DNA of 20,481 nt from Actinomycetes bacterium (GCA_030597945.1 JAUVQW010000004.1:1-20481), one strand, 5' to 3'. Shown: positions 7,142-14,117, numbered from the stretch's first letter. Translations and numbers: made by a program. The notes: generated from the sequence alone by a model not told the origin.

Positions 7142-7690
7142 CTAGTGTTCTTGTAAAGGAAAACCAAAGTCCTTCAAGACCGCATATGATAGCTCATCGC
7201 TTGATTGGCTCATCGTAATAGTTATGTCCATCCCTCTTACTCGTTCAACTTTATCGTAATCGATCTCAGGAAAGATAAGTTGCTCGGTAACGCCAATGCT
7301 GTAATTTCCTCTACCATCAAATGATTTGGGCGAAAGACCTCTAAAGTCACGGATCCTCGGAAAAGCAATAGCGACCAATCGATCAAAAAACTCATACATC
7401 CTGCTGCCACGGAGAGTAACCTTGCAACCTATAGGCACTCCCTCTCTTAATTTAAAAGCGGCGATCGATTTTTTTGCCTTGTTTATCTTTGGTTTTTGTC
7501 CTGTAATAATTGATAGATCAGTCAGACAGGCATCCATAGCTTTCGAATTTTGGATAGCCTCTCCAACACCCATATTGACAGTTATCTTTTCAAGCCTGGG
7601 TACCTGAAACCGGTTTTTTAGTGAATGTTCTTTCATTACCGCCGGTATTATCTCGTTATTATATTTTTCCTGAAGTCTTGGTGCCGCCAC
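7142..7690 (-). CDS. rplE: 50S ribosomal protein L5
   Basis: L5 binds 5S rRNA, contacts P-site tRNA and forms the bridge to S13 in the 30S head. The 182-residue protein is of normal length, with LEKITVNMGVGEA near residue 35 and the C-terminal DITITMSQSSDELSYAVLKD segment. The start is GTG at 7688-7690, with AAGGAG seven bases upstream, and four bases separate it from the rplX stop. It is one of only two GTG starts in the window. It precedes rpsZ by 27 bases. Confidence 0.98.
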   Translation of the reverse strand: MAAPRLQEKYNNEIIPAVMKEHSLKNRFQVPRLEKITVNMGVGEAIQNSKAMDACLTDLSIITGQKPKINKAKKSIAAFKLREGVPIGCKVTLRGSRMYEFFDRLVAIAFPRIRDFRGLSPKSFDGRGNYSIGVTEQLIFPEIDYDKVERVRGMDITITMSQSSDELSYAVLKDFGFPLQEH

Positions 7691-7694
7691 CTGT

Positions 7695-8021
7695 CTACTC
7701 CTTATCCAGATCCGTATCGCAACGACCGCAATACCTTATTCTTTGACCGTCTTCGGTCCTTCTGTTCTTTACTTTAGCAGGTCCGTCGCAGGTAGGGCAT
7801 ACTACTGTCACGTTTGACACATGGACGGTCCCTTCCCTGTCGATGATTCCACCTTGAGGGTTAGTCTGTGTCTTTTTTGATGCAACTTTAATCATATGAA
7901 GACCTTCGACAACGACCCTATCTTTTGAAGGCAAAGTCTTAAGAACTTTACCGCTTTTTCCTCTTTCTTTGCCGGCTATGACTTTTACTCTGTCACCTTT
8001 TTTTACCGATAATTTTGCCAT
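7695..8021 (-). CDS. rplX: 50S ribosomal protein L24 with zinc-ribbon tail
   Basis: L24 starts 50S assembly by binding the 5' part of 23S rRNA near the tunnel exit. The protein has 108 residues: a KOW domain at the N-terminus (SVKKGDRVKVIAGKERGKSG, residues 5-24) and a C-terminal extension with Cys75, Cys78, Cys98 and Cys101 that form a zinc-ribbon-like C-x2-C ... C-x2-C pair. Such cysteines are known in L24 of some bacteria and absent in others. I start it at ATG 8019-8021, with AGGGAG four bases upstream; the longer frame adds ten residues of non-family sequence. It follows rplN by 40 bases, with nothing recognisable in between. Confidence 0.96.
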   Translation of the reverse strand: MAKLSVKKGDRVKVIAGKERGKSGKVLKTLPSKDRVVVEGLHMIKVASKKTQTNPQGGIIDREGTVHVSNVTVVCPTCDGPAKVKNRRTEDGQRIRYCGRCDTDLDKE

Positions 8022-8061
8022 TTTACTCCCTGTCGGCGAACACAATTGCACGCCTTATCTT

Positions 8062-8430
8062 TTAAACGACCTCTGGGGCCAAAGAAACTATTCTCATATA
8101 TTGTTTGTCTCTTAACTCTCTTGCCACGGGTCCGAAAATTCGTGTACCTATGGGGTTTTTATCTTCGGCAATTATCACTGCCGCATTCTCGTCGAACTTT
8201 ATATAAGTGCCATCGCTTCGTCTTATCTCTTTCTTGGTCCTGACAATTACTGCCTTAACGATCTCACCTTTTTTGACCGTCCCTTCAGGAATCGCTTGCT
8301 TAACAGTGGCAGTTATAACGTCGCCAATTCTGGCGTACCTTCTTCTGCTGCCTCCAAGTACTTTTATGCAAAGGATCTCCCTTGCTCCCGTATTATCTGC
8401 TACTTTTAATCTGCTCTCTTGCTGGATCAA
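8062..8430 (-). CDS. rplN: 50S ribosomal protein L14
   Basis: L14 forms intersubunit bridges and contacts L19, and is a binding site for the silencing factor RsfS in many bacteria. The 122-residue length is exact for the family, with MIQQESRLKVADNTGAREI at the N-terminus and KEIRRSDGTYIKFDENAAV in the middle. The start is TTG at 8428-8430 with GGAGG four bases upstream. It is the first gene of the classical spc operon but follows rpsQ by only 15 bases, with no promoter visible, so S10 and spc genes are probably co-transcribed here. Confidence 0.98.
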   Translation of the reverse strand: MIQQESRLKVADNTGAREILCIKVLGGSRRRYARIGDVITATVKQAIPEGTVKKGEIVKAVIVRTKKEIRRSDGTYIKFDENAAVIIAEDKNPIGTRIFGPVARELRDKQYMRIVSLAPEVV

Positions 8431-8445
8431 AGTTCCTCCAAATAC

Positions 8446-8964
8446 CTACTTGGCCTTTTCAATGACACCCAGGAGGCGCCATCTCTTATTCTTGCTTACC
8501 GGCCTATTTTCCATGATCTCGACTAGATCCCCAACGCCGGCAAGGTTTTCTTCATCATGAACAAAAAATTTCTTTGTCTTCTTTATCATCTTCTTATAAA
8601 GATGATGGCTGTATGACGTCTCAATCGAAACGACTACTGTCTTGTCCATTTTATCGCTTACTACGCGACCGACTCTTACCTTCCGTTTTGAGGTACGCTC
8701 TTTTGGAGCTTCCTTTCTTACCTTTTTCTTCTTTGGCTTGGTCGCTTTCGCTTTAGTAGCGACTGGCTTCTCTTCCTTTTTCTTCTCACTGGCCTTTTCA
8801 GGTTTTGCAACTTTCTCTGCGGCAGGTTTAGTTGATGGCTTTGCTTTAGCCGCTGCCACTTTGGTTTTTTTAGCTGCCGGCTTTTTAGCCGTCGCCTTTG
8901 GTTTAGCCTCTTTTACGTCTTTAACTTTTTCGGTTTTCTCTTCTTCATTCTTTTTTTCAGTCAA
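8446..8964 (-). CDS. rpsQ: 30S ribosomal protein S17 with long N-terminal extension
   Basis: S17 is a primary 16S rRNA-binding protein (OB fold). The core runs from about residue 93 (KRKVRVGRVVSDKMDKTVVV) to the end (NRPVSKNKRWRLLGVIEKAK) and is of family length. The 92 residues before it are Lys/Ala/Pro/Glu rich, with repeated AAKK, KPAA and KAK patterns and no hydrophobic core, so probably disordered. Total length is 172 against about 80-90 usually. Actinobacterial S17 proteins, for example in Mycobacterium, are also known to be extended at this end, though less. The start is TTG at 8962-8964 with GGAG eight bases upstream. The last codons before the core contain no ATG, GTG or TTG, and the first internal ATG (residue 106) would truncate the fold, so the extension looks genuinely translated. 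Confidence 0.94.
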   Translation of the reverse strand: MTEKKNEEEKTEKVKDVKEAKPKATAKKPAAKKTKVAAAKAKPSTKPAAEKVAKPEKASEKKKEEKPVATKAKATKPKKKKVRKEAPKERTSKRKVRVGRVVSDKMDKTVVVSIETSYSHHLYKKMIKKTKKFFVHDEENLAGVGDLVEIMENRPVSKNKRWRLLGVIEKAK

Positions 8965-8991
8965 AATTCCTACTCCAAAATAATCGGTTTT

Positions 8992-9201
8992 TTACTGTTC
9001 TTTAGTACTAGCTGCTAACTCTCTTTCCTTGCGAATCGTCTGGATCTTTGCAATATCTCTTCTAACTTCCCTTATTCTTAAAGGATTATCCAGTTGATTT
9101 GTCGCAAGTTGAAAACGAAGATTAAACAACTCTCCTTTTGCGTTATTAAATTCTGTCTCCAACTCTTCGTCGGATAGATCTCTTATCTCGTTTGCTCTCA
9201 T
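8992..9201 (-). CDS. rpmC: 50S ribosomal protein L29
   Basis: L29 is a small helical protein at the polypeptide exit, where trigger factor and SRP dock (mainly on L23 beside it). The 69-residue protein is a two-helix hairpin with the hallmark ELFNLRFQLATNQLDNPLRI at about 26-45 and DIAKIQTIRKERE near the end. The start is ATG with GGAG five bases upstream, eight bases after the rplP stop. It precedes rpsQ by 27 bases. Confidence 0.97.
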   Translation of the reverse strand: MRANEIRDLSDEELETEFNNAKGELFNLRFQLATNQLDNPLRIREVRRDIAKIQTIRKERELAASTKEQ

Positions 9202-9209
9202 AAGATCTC

Positions 9210-9623
9210 CTAATTATCATGACGAACTGTAAATTTTGTTTTTATAGGTAGTTTATGGGCTGCCAGCCTCATAGCTTCCTTAGCCACCTGCTCCTCAACA
9301 CCTGAAAGCTCGAACATGATCCTACCAGGCTTTACTACGGCTACCCAGTGCTCAGGTGAACCTTTTCCACTTCCCATCCTGGTCTCAGCCGGTTTTTCAG
9401 TTACCGGTTTATCGGGAAATATCGTTATCCAGACCTTGCCACCTCTTTTGATATGCCTTGTCATAGCAATTCTTGCGGATTCTATCTGCCGATTGGTTAT
9501 CCATCCAGGCTCCAAAGCTTTAAGCCCGTAATCTCCAAAACTGAGTTTCGTCCCACCTTTGGCATTACCTTTCATCCGCCCGCGCATTTGTTTACGATGC
9601 TTAACTCTCTTTGGTGTCAGCAT
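9210..9623 (-). CDS. rplP: 50S ribosomal protein L16
   Basis: L16 binds helices around the A site of the peptidyl-transferase centre and is added late in 50S assembly. The 137-residue protein has the normal length, with the basic start MLTPKRVKHRKQMRGRMKG and the signature GKGSPEHWVAVVKPGRIMFE at about 87-106. The start is ATG, just three bases after the rpsC stop; the nearest ribosome site, AGGGA, lies inside the rpsC end about 11 bases upstream, so translation is probably coupled to rpsC. Confidence 0.97.
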   Translation of the reverse strand: MLTPKRVKHRKQMRGRMKGNAKGGTKLSFGDYGLKALEPGWITNRQIESARIAMTRHIKRGGKVWITIFPDKPVTEKPAETRMGSGKGSPEHWVAVVKPGRIMFELSGVEEQVAKEAMRLAAHKLPIKTKFTVRHDN

Positions 9624-9626
9624 CTT

Positions 9627-10670
9627 TTATTCATCCCTATCTTTTGATTCGTCTTCATTTTTCTTGTTCTTTACCTCTTTGGTCTTAGAATCTTTTGAGG
9701 TTTTTTCGGTATCTTCACTCTTAGCTTTTACTTTTTTATCAACAGAGCTTTTGTCACCCTCTTTTTTTGGTGATCCGCCTGCCTTTTGAGCTTCTCTCTT
9801 CTCGGTCGGTTTAGCCTTAACCGTTGTCTCTTTCTTTTCGGCCGGTTTGGCTTTAACCGTTGTCTCTTTCTTTTCGGCCGGTTTGGCCTCGGCTTTCACT
9901 TCGTCCGTACCGGCGGGCGCTCCCCGTTTTTCTTTCTGTTTAACGACTCTTCTTGGACCGCGAGCTCCCGGCCTGGTAGATGCATCCTTTGGTCTTCTAG
10001 GTGTTATCGGTCCCAATTCTGCTTCCTCGGGAGGTAACATACTTGATTCCAATACCTCTCCCTTATAGACCCAAACCTTTACTCCTATCTTTCCAAAAGT
10101 CGTCTGTGCCTCCGTAAAGCCATAGTCGATTCGGGCACGAAGGGTATGTAGTGGCACTCGTCCTTCGCGGTACCATTCTGTCCTTGACATCTCGGCACCA
10201 CCGAGTCGTCCGGCGCAAGCGACCCTTATCCCCTGGGCGCCGCTCTTCATCGCCGCAAATACCGCTTTTTTCATCGCCCTTCTAAAAGCGACCCTAGCCA
10301 CCAGTTGTTCGGCTATCCCTTGAGATATCAGAACAGCCATAGTCTCTGGGCGACTGACTTCTTGAATATTTACCTGTATATGCTTTCCGGTTAACTTTTC
10401 GAGCTCTTCCCTTAGAAGATCAACTTCTGAGCCTCTTTTGCCGATAACGATACCTGGCCTAGCCGTATGAATATTGACTTTTACCCGATCTCCAGCACGC
10501 TCGATCTCGACTTTTAAGATAGCTGCACGGATCAACTTATTTCCGATATATTTGCGGATCTCGATATCTTCCGCTAAGAAATCAGCAAATTCCTTAGTCG
10601 CAAACCATCTCGATTTCCAATTTTCATTTATCCCCAATCGAAAACTTATCGGATTTACTTTTTGACCCAA
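9627..10670 (-). CDS. rpsC: 30S ribosomal protein S3 with long repeat-bearing C-terminal extension
   Basis: S3 lines the mRNA entry channel and contributes to mRNA helicase activity. Residues 1 to about 211 are the normal protein: MGQKVNPISFRLGINENW, the type-II KH domain with its GKRG loop at 77-80, and the C-terminal domain with RTEWYREGRVPLHTLRARID near 163-182. The remaining 136 residues (212-347) are highly charged Lys/Glu/Ala/Thr sequence. They include tandem copies of KAKPAEKKETTV at about 261-290 and an acidic/basic tail ending DESKDRDE. Most bacterial S3 proteins are about 210-240 residues; some actinobacterial ones are longer, but 347 is large. The start is TTG at 10668-10670 with GGGAG seven bases upstream. 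It follows rplV by 17 bases. Confidence 0.96.
   Translation of the reverse strand: MGQKVNPISFRLGINENWKSRWFATKEFADFLAEDIEIRKYIGNKLIRAAILKVEIERAGDRVKVNIHTARPGIVIGKRGSEVDLLREELEKLTGKHIQVNIQEVSRPETMAVLISQGIAEQLVARVAFRRAMKKAVFAAMKSGAQGIRVACAGRLGGAEMSRTEWYREGRVPLHTLRARIDYGFTEAQTTFGKIGVKVWVYKGEVLESSMLPPEEAELGPITPRRPKDASTRPGARGPRRVVKQKEKRGAPAGTDEVKAEAKPAEKKETTVKAKPAEKKETTVKAKPTEKREAQKAGGSPKKEGDKSSVDKKVKAKSEDTEKTSKDSKTKEVKNKKNEDESKDRDE
9790..9891 (-). repeat. 36-base tandem repeat inside rpsC
   Basis: Two full adjacent copies of a 36-base unit occupy 9808-9843 and 9844-9879 and differ at only two positions (34 of 36 identical). Each encodes one 12-residue KAKPAEKKETTV unit in the S3 tail. Degenerate partial copies flank them (about 9790-9807 and 9880-9891). 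The near identity at the DNA level, including third codon positions, points to recent duplication rather than protein-level selection alone. The unit length is a multiple of three, so copy-number changes keep the reading frame. Confidence 0.9.
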
Positions 10671-10687
10671 ACCAATGCTCCCTTCAG

Positions 10688-11020
10688 CTACCGTTCGCTT
10701 ACTATTACTGTTATATGGCTCGTTCTCTTACGTATCCTTGTGGCCCTGCCCTGAGCTCTCGGTCTAAATCTTTTGAGAGTCGGACCTTGATCGACATACG
10801 CGTCCGAGATGAATAGAGATTCTCTACTCATTCCATGATTCCGATCAGCATTTGCAGCCGCAGAATCAACCACTTTATGGATTATCCTGGCAGCCTCTTT
10901 CGGGCTAAAAGCCAAGATATTTTTTGCGTCATCAACATCTTTACCGCGAACAAGATTAATCACCTGCTGCGCCTTACTTGGTGATATTCTTACATGTTTT
11001 ACTATCGCTCGTGCTTCCAT
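10688..11020 (-). CDS. rplV: 50S ribosomal protein L22
   Basis: L22 forms part of the exit tunnel wall with its long beta hairpin, together with L4. The 110-residue protein has the normal length: EARAIVKHVRISPSKAQQVI at the N-terminus and the hairpin RFRPRAQGRATRIRKRTSHI near residues 82-101, the region where macrolide-resistance changes arise. The start is ATG; no strong ribosome site lies directly upstream (an AGGAG is about 15 bases away, within the rpsS end), so it may be coupled to rpsS, whose stop lies 11 bases before. Confidence 0.97.
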   Translation of the reverse strand: MEARAIVKHVRISPSKAQQVINLVRGKDVDDAKNILAFSPKEAARIIHKVVDSAAANADRNHGMSRESLFISDAYVDQGPTLKRFRPRAQGRATRIRKRTSHITVIVSER

Positions 11021-11031
11021 AATCTTTTAAA

Positions 11032-11316
11032 CTAACTCCTTATCTGAGTAGCTCTCTCAGATCTGACATGGCCTCTGAATATTCTAGTCGGTACAAATTC
11101 TCCCAGCTTGTGGCCGACCATGCTCTCACTTATAAAAACCGGTACGTGCTTTCTGCCATCATGTACGGCGATGGTATGACCTACCATCTCTGGAAAGATC
11201 GTCGAAGCCCTAGACCACGTCTTAATGACATTTTTGTCGTTCCGATCATTCATCTCTTCGATCTTCTTTATTAAGCTTTCTTGTACAAATGGTCCTTTTT
11301 TAAGCGAACGTCCCAA
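11032..11316 (-). CDS. rpsS: 30S ribosomal protein S19
   Basis: S19 lies in the 30S head with S13 and contacts the 50S A-site finger. The 94-residue protein starts MGRSLKKGPFVQESLIKKIE, as the family does, and contains FVPTRIFRGH near the end. I start it at TTG 11314-11316, because GGAGGAG (11320-11326) is placed correctly for it. A TTG four codons upstream lies on top of that ribosome site, has none of its own and would add MEEN. The gap from the rplB stop is 27 bases. Confidence 0.95.
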   Translation of the reverse strand: MGRSLKKGPFVQESLIKKIEEMNDRNDKNVIKTWSRASTIFPEMVGHTIAVHDGRKHVPVFISESMVGHKLGEFVPTRIFRGHVRSERATQIRS

Positions 11317-11319
11317 GTT

Positions 11320-11326
11320 CTCCTCC
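11320..11326 (-). promoter_or_regulatory. Ribosome binding site of rpsS
   Basis: GGAGGAG on the minus strand, with its GGAGG core five bases from the TTG at 11314-11316. It is also read as two Glu codons of a longer possible frame, so it decides between two TTG starts in favour of the inner one. Confidence 0.85.
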
Positions 11327-11343
11327 AAAAATAATTGGTCCTA

Positions 11344-12171
11344 TTATCTCTTTCTCTTTCTTCTTCTTACTATCAATTTATCACTTTGCTTACTCTTTCG
11401 CGTACGATATCCAAGCGTCGGTTTGCCCCAAGGCGTCACCGGAAGATTTCCCTTTGACTTTCCTTCTCCACCACCGTGAGGGTGATCGACCGGATTCATA
11501 ACCGTTCCTCTAGTAGTCGGCCTTTTTCCTTGCCATCTGCTTTTTCCGGCTTTCCCGACTGTTAATATCTCATGTTCGGGATTTCCCACATTCCCTAAAG
11601 TAGCACGGCACCGCCTATGGACTAACCTAACTTCACTTGATGGTAGTCTAAGCTGCACATAATCGCCTTCTTTCGCTACCAGCTGGGCCGATGTGCCGGC
11701 AGATCTCGCCATCTGGGCGCCTTTATTGGGCTGCATCTCAATGGCATGGATCATGCTTCCAAGCGGTATATTTCCCATTGGAAGAGTGTTTCCAACTTTT
11801 ATTTCAACCTCTTCTCCGGACATCAGTTCATCGCCTACTTGCAACGTCTGCGGCGACAAGATATATCTTTTTTCTCCATCGGCATAATTTAATAGAGCAA
11901 TCCGTGCAGACCGATTAGGGTCGTACTCAATCGAAGAGACTCTTGACGGGATGCCGTCTTTGTCTCTCTTGAAATCGATGACCCTATATTTTCGCTTATG
12001 GCCACCGCCAATATGCCTAGTGGTTATCCTTCCATAATTGTTCCTACCACCAGTTTTTGATATAGGCTTTGTAAGGCTCTTCTCCGGTCGCTCCTTTGTT
12101 ATCTCCGAAAAATCAGAAATACTAGCAAACCTGCGCCCTGGCGATGTAGGCCTGAACTTTTTAACTCCCAC
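11344..12171 (-). CDS. rplB: 50S ribosomal protein L2
   Basis: L2 is one of the oldest 50S proteins, needed for subunit joining and placed near the peptidyl-transferase centre. The 275-residue protein has the family ends: GVKKFRPTSPGRR at the start and an Arg/Lys tail (DKLIVRRRKRKR). The conserved MNPVDHPHGGGEG motif lies at about 225-237, with its functionally important histidines at 230 and 232. The start is GTG at 12169-12171, immediately next to the rplW stop, with GGGAG eight bases upstream. It is one of two GTG starts in the window. Confidence 0.98.
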   Translation of the reverse strand: MGVKKFRPTSPGRRFASISDFSEITKERPEKSLTKPISKTGGRNNYGRITTRHIGGGHKRKYRVIDFKRDKDGIPSRVSSIEYDPNRSARIALLNYADGEKRYILSPQTLQVGDELMSGEEVEIKVGNTLPMGNIPLGSMIHAIEMQPNKGAQMARSAGTSAQLVAKEGDYVQLRLPSSEVRLVHRRCRATLGNVGNPEHEILTVGKAGKSRWQGKRPTTRGTVMNPVDHPHGGGEGKSKGNLPVTPWGKPTLGYRTRKSKQSDKLIVRRRKRKR

Positions 12172-12465
12172 TTAAGTTGCTCCCTCAAATATCTCTATCT
12201 TGTGCCCAGCTTTTAGGGATACGATCGCTTTTTTCCAATCTGATCTGTAGCCCTGCGACTTGACTCCTTGTCGCTTAAATTTGCCTTTATAATTTTGGGT
12301 ATTGACCTTCTCGACCTCGACATTAAATATCTCCTCTATCGCTTGTCTGATCTGAGGTTTTGTAGCTTTTCGATCAACTTTAAAAGTGTATTTATTTAAC
12401 TCAATAAGATCGTAACTCTTTTCAGAGATAATTGGCTTTAGGATTATTTCTCTCGCATCTCTCAT
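12172..12465 (-). CDS. rplW: 50S ribosomal protein L23
   Basis: L23 surrounds the tunnel exit and is the docking site for trigger factor and the signal recognition particle. The 97-residue protein has the normal length and the family segments ILKPIISEKSYDLIELNKYTF (about 7-27), RQAIEEIFNVEVEKVNT and the Lys-rich loop around GKFKRQGVKSQG. The start is ATG, overlapping the rplD stop by four bases (ATGA), so it is translationally coupled; the stop abuts the rplB start. Confidence 0.97.
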   Translation of the reverse strand: MRDAREIILKPIISEKSYDLIELNKYTFKVDRKATKPQIRQAIEEIFNVEVEKVNTQNYKGKFKRQGVKSQGYRSDWKKAIVSLKAGHKIEIFEGAT

Positions 12466-13085
12466 CCTTTTAAGACCTCCGTTACCGAGTTTAACGCCGG
12501 CTCGGTGATTACCAGTGCCTTATTGTTAAGTAGCTGATAAGCGCTGATCTCCGTATCAAAAATAACATCTGCTTTAGGAATATTTCTTATAGATTTTTTG
12601 ATGGTCTCATCTTCTCTTTGCACAATAACTGTTACACTTTCGGGTGCTTTTATCTTAGTAAGAATATCTTGAGCTTTCTTCGTCTTTGGCTCTTTTATTT
12701 CGAACTTGTCTATTACAATGATCTCAGCGTTAGTAGCTTTCGCCGAAAGTATCCCTTTTATTGCTTGGCGTCTCATCTTCCTTGGTATCTTATGGTTATA
12801 ATCCTTTGGTTGCGGGCCAAAGACAGTTCCGCCGCCTTTCCAAAGTGGTGATCTGTTGGTTCCCGCTCGTGCCCTACCAGTGCCTTTTTGTCTGTGCGGC
12901 TTAGCGCCACCGCCTCTAACATTTCCTCTTGTCTTGGTCGAAGCATCTCCCTGGCGTTTATTGGCAAGCTCGGATTTTACAACTTGATGGACAAGTGCCA
13001 TATTTGTTTTTACCTCAAAAACGCTGGGATCAAGTTCTATATCCTTTACTTTCTTCCCGCTTTTATCAATTACTTTAGTCTTCAT
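12462..13085 (-). CDS. rplD: 50S ribosomal protein L4
   Basis: L4 supports 23S rRNA folding and reaches into the exit tunnel; in E. coli it represses the S10 operon. The 207-residue protein contains the long tunnel loop at about 45-90, with RGGGAKPHRQKGTGRARAG. I start it at ATG 13083-13085 (MKTKVIDKSGKKV), with AAAGG about seven bases upstream. The open frame reaches a further 16 codons into rplC, but that sequence is not L4-like. The start shares one base with the rplC stop (TGATG), and the stop overlaps rplW by four bases. Confidence 0.96.
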   Translation of the reverse strand: MKTKVIDKSGKKVKDIELDPSVFEVKTNMALVHQVVKSELANKRQGDASTKTRGNVRGGGAKPHRQKGTGRARAGTNRSPLWKGGGTVFGPQPKDYNHKIPRKMRRQAIKGILSAKATNAEIIVIDKFEIKEPKTKKAQDILTKIKAPESVTVIVQREDETIKKSIRNIPKADVIFDTEISAYQLLNNKALVITEPALNSVTEVLKG

Positions 13086-13708
13086 CAAATACCCTTTATA
13101 AGCAGAAGTCCGCCTCTTGCTCCAGGAACACATCCCTTGATCAGCAAGATATTTTTGTCGGCATCGACTTTTACTATCTCCAAATTCTTGACTGTTACTC
13201 GGTCATTACCTAACCTGCCGGGCAGTTTCTTGCCCTTCATGACTTTTGAAGGAGTCGCGCAAGCTCCGATAGCGCCCGGGGAGCGATGAAAATGAGAACC
13301 ATGTCCTCCCGGACCCCCACTAAATCCCCATCTTTTTATTACACCCTGAAAACCTTTGCCTTTTGATACGCCGGTAATGACCGCTTTCTCCCCTTCTTCG
13401 AATGAGTCAGCGGTAAGTGTCTGTCCCAGCTCAAAATCCTCTTCATTCTCGATAGTGATCTCAGCCATGTGCTTTTTTCCGTCATCTGTTTTAGCAGACT
13501 TAAAATGGCCTGCCTGTGGTTTGTTCAGCTTATCTTTTGAGATATCGCCAAAGCCCAACTGAACGGCGGAATAGCCATCTCTATCCTTCGTCCTTATTTG
13601 GGTGACTACACATGGTCCAGCCTCAACAACCGTGACCGGAACAAGCCTGTCGTTATCAACAAACACTTGAGTCATCCCTAATTTTTTTCCTATAAGTCCT
13701 TTTGCCAT
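13085..13708 (-). CDS. rplC: 50S ribosomal protein L3
   Basis: L3 binds near the 3' end of 23S rRNA and its loop approaches the peptidyl-transferase centre. The 207-residue protein starts MAKGLIGKKLGMTQVF and carries the family signature GFSGGPGGHGSHFHRSPGAI followed by GKKLPGR at about 133-170. The E. coli Gln methylated by PrmB is not present in the equivalent stretch, which reads GACATPSK, as is usual in Gram-positive bacteria. The start is ATG; the ribosome site is weak (GGGA). The gap of 40 bases after rpsJ contains a perfect TTGACA but no convincing -10 box. Confidence 0.97.
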   Translation of the reverse strand: MAKGLIGKKLGMTQVFVDNDRLVPVTVVEAGPCVVTQIRTKDRDGYSAVQLGFGDISKDKLNKPQAGHFKSAKTDDGKKHMAEITIENEEDFELGQTLTADSFEEGEKAVITGVSKGKGFQGVIKRWGFSGGPGGHGSHFHRSPGAIGACATPSKVMKGKKLPGRLGNDRVTVKNLEIVKVDADKNILLIKGCVPGARGGLLLIKGI

Positions 13709-13748
13709 ATCATTCCCAAATAGAAATTGCTTATTATTTTGTCAAAAC

Positions 13749-14057
13749 TTAAAGTTTGATCTCGATATCTACGCCCGCCGGTAGGTCGAGCCTCATCAGC
13801 GAATCGACTGTCTTTGGAGAAGGATCTAGAATATCGATCAATCTCTTGTGCGTACGCATCTCAAAATGTTCCCGCGAATCCTTATTTACATGCGGCGACC
13901 TGATTACGCAATAAAGATTCCTCTCCGTTGGTAATGGAATCGGTCCCGAAATTGTAGCCCCCGTTCGATGAACGGTCTCGACTATCTTTTTAGCCGACTG
14001 GTCCACGATCTCATGATCATAAGCCTTCAGTCTGATTCTGATTTTTTGTCCTGCCAA
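13749..14057 (-). CDS. rpsJ: 30S ribosomal protein S10 (NusE)
   Basis: S10 is a 30S head protein that also acts as NusE in antitermination and in coupling transcription to translation through NusG. The 102-residue protein has the family sequence: AGQKIRIRLKAYDHEIVDQS at the start, PLPTERNLYCVIRSPHVNKDS near 41-61 and VDIEIKL at the end. The start is TTG at 14055-14057 with GGAGG four bases upstream. It opens the classical S10 operon. Here it lies 60 bases after tuf, with a weak terminator-like hairpin at 14088-14106 but no good promoter between. Confidence 0.98.
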   Translation of the reverse strand: MAGQKIRIRLKAYDHEIVDQSAKKIVETVHRTGATISGPIPLPTERNLYCVIRSPHVNKDSREHFEMRTHKRLIDILDPSPKTVDSLMRLDLPAGVDIEIKL

Positions 14058-14083
14058 TGTTCCTCCGCTATCGGACTTTTTTC

Positions 14084-14106
14084 AAAACGCCCATCAATAA
14101 CGGGCG
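14084..14106 (-). terminator. Weak terminator-like hairpin between tuf and rpsJ
   Basis: On the minus strand CGCCCG (14101-14106) pairs with TGGGCG (14088-14093), including one G-U pair, around a seven-base loop, and is followed by four T residues. The stem is short and the T run is brief, so full termination is unlikely. A partial terminator or attenuator that lowers S10-operon transcription relative to tuf, or a 3' processing or protection structure for the str transcript, would fit. Confidence 0.5.
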
Positions 14107-14117
14107 ATATTAACTTT

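Noticed and set aside
7645..7655. TATAAT on the minus strand near the start of rplE
   Set aside because: It is inside coding sequence and no -35 box is present at the right distance.
13086..13133. Longer L4 frame starting at 13133 inside rplC
   Set aside because: It overlaps rplC and has no L4-like sequence; ATG at 13085 gives the normal N-terminus with coupling to the rplC stop.
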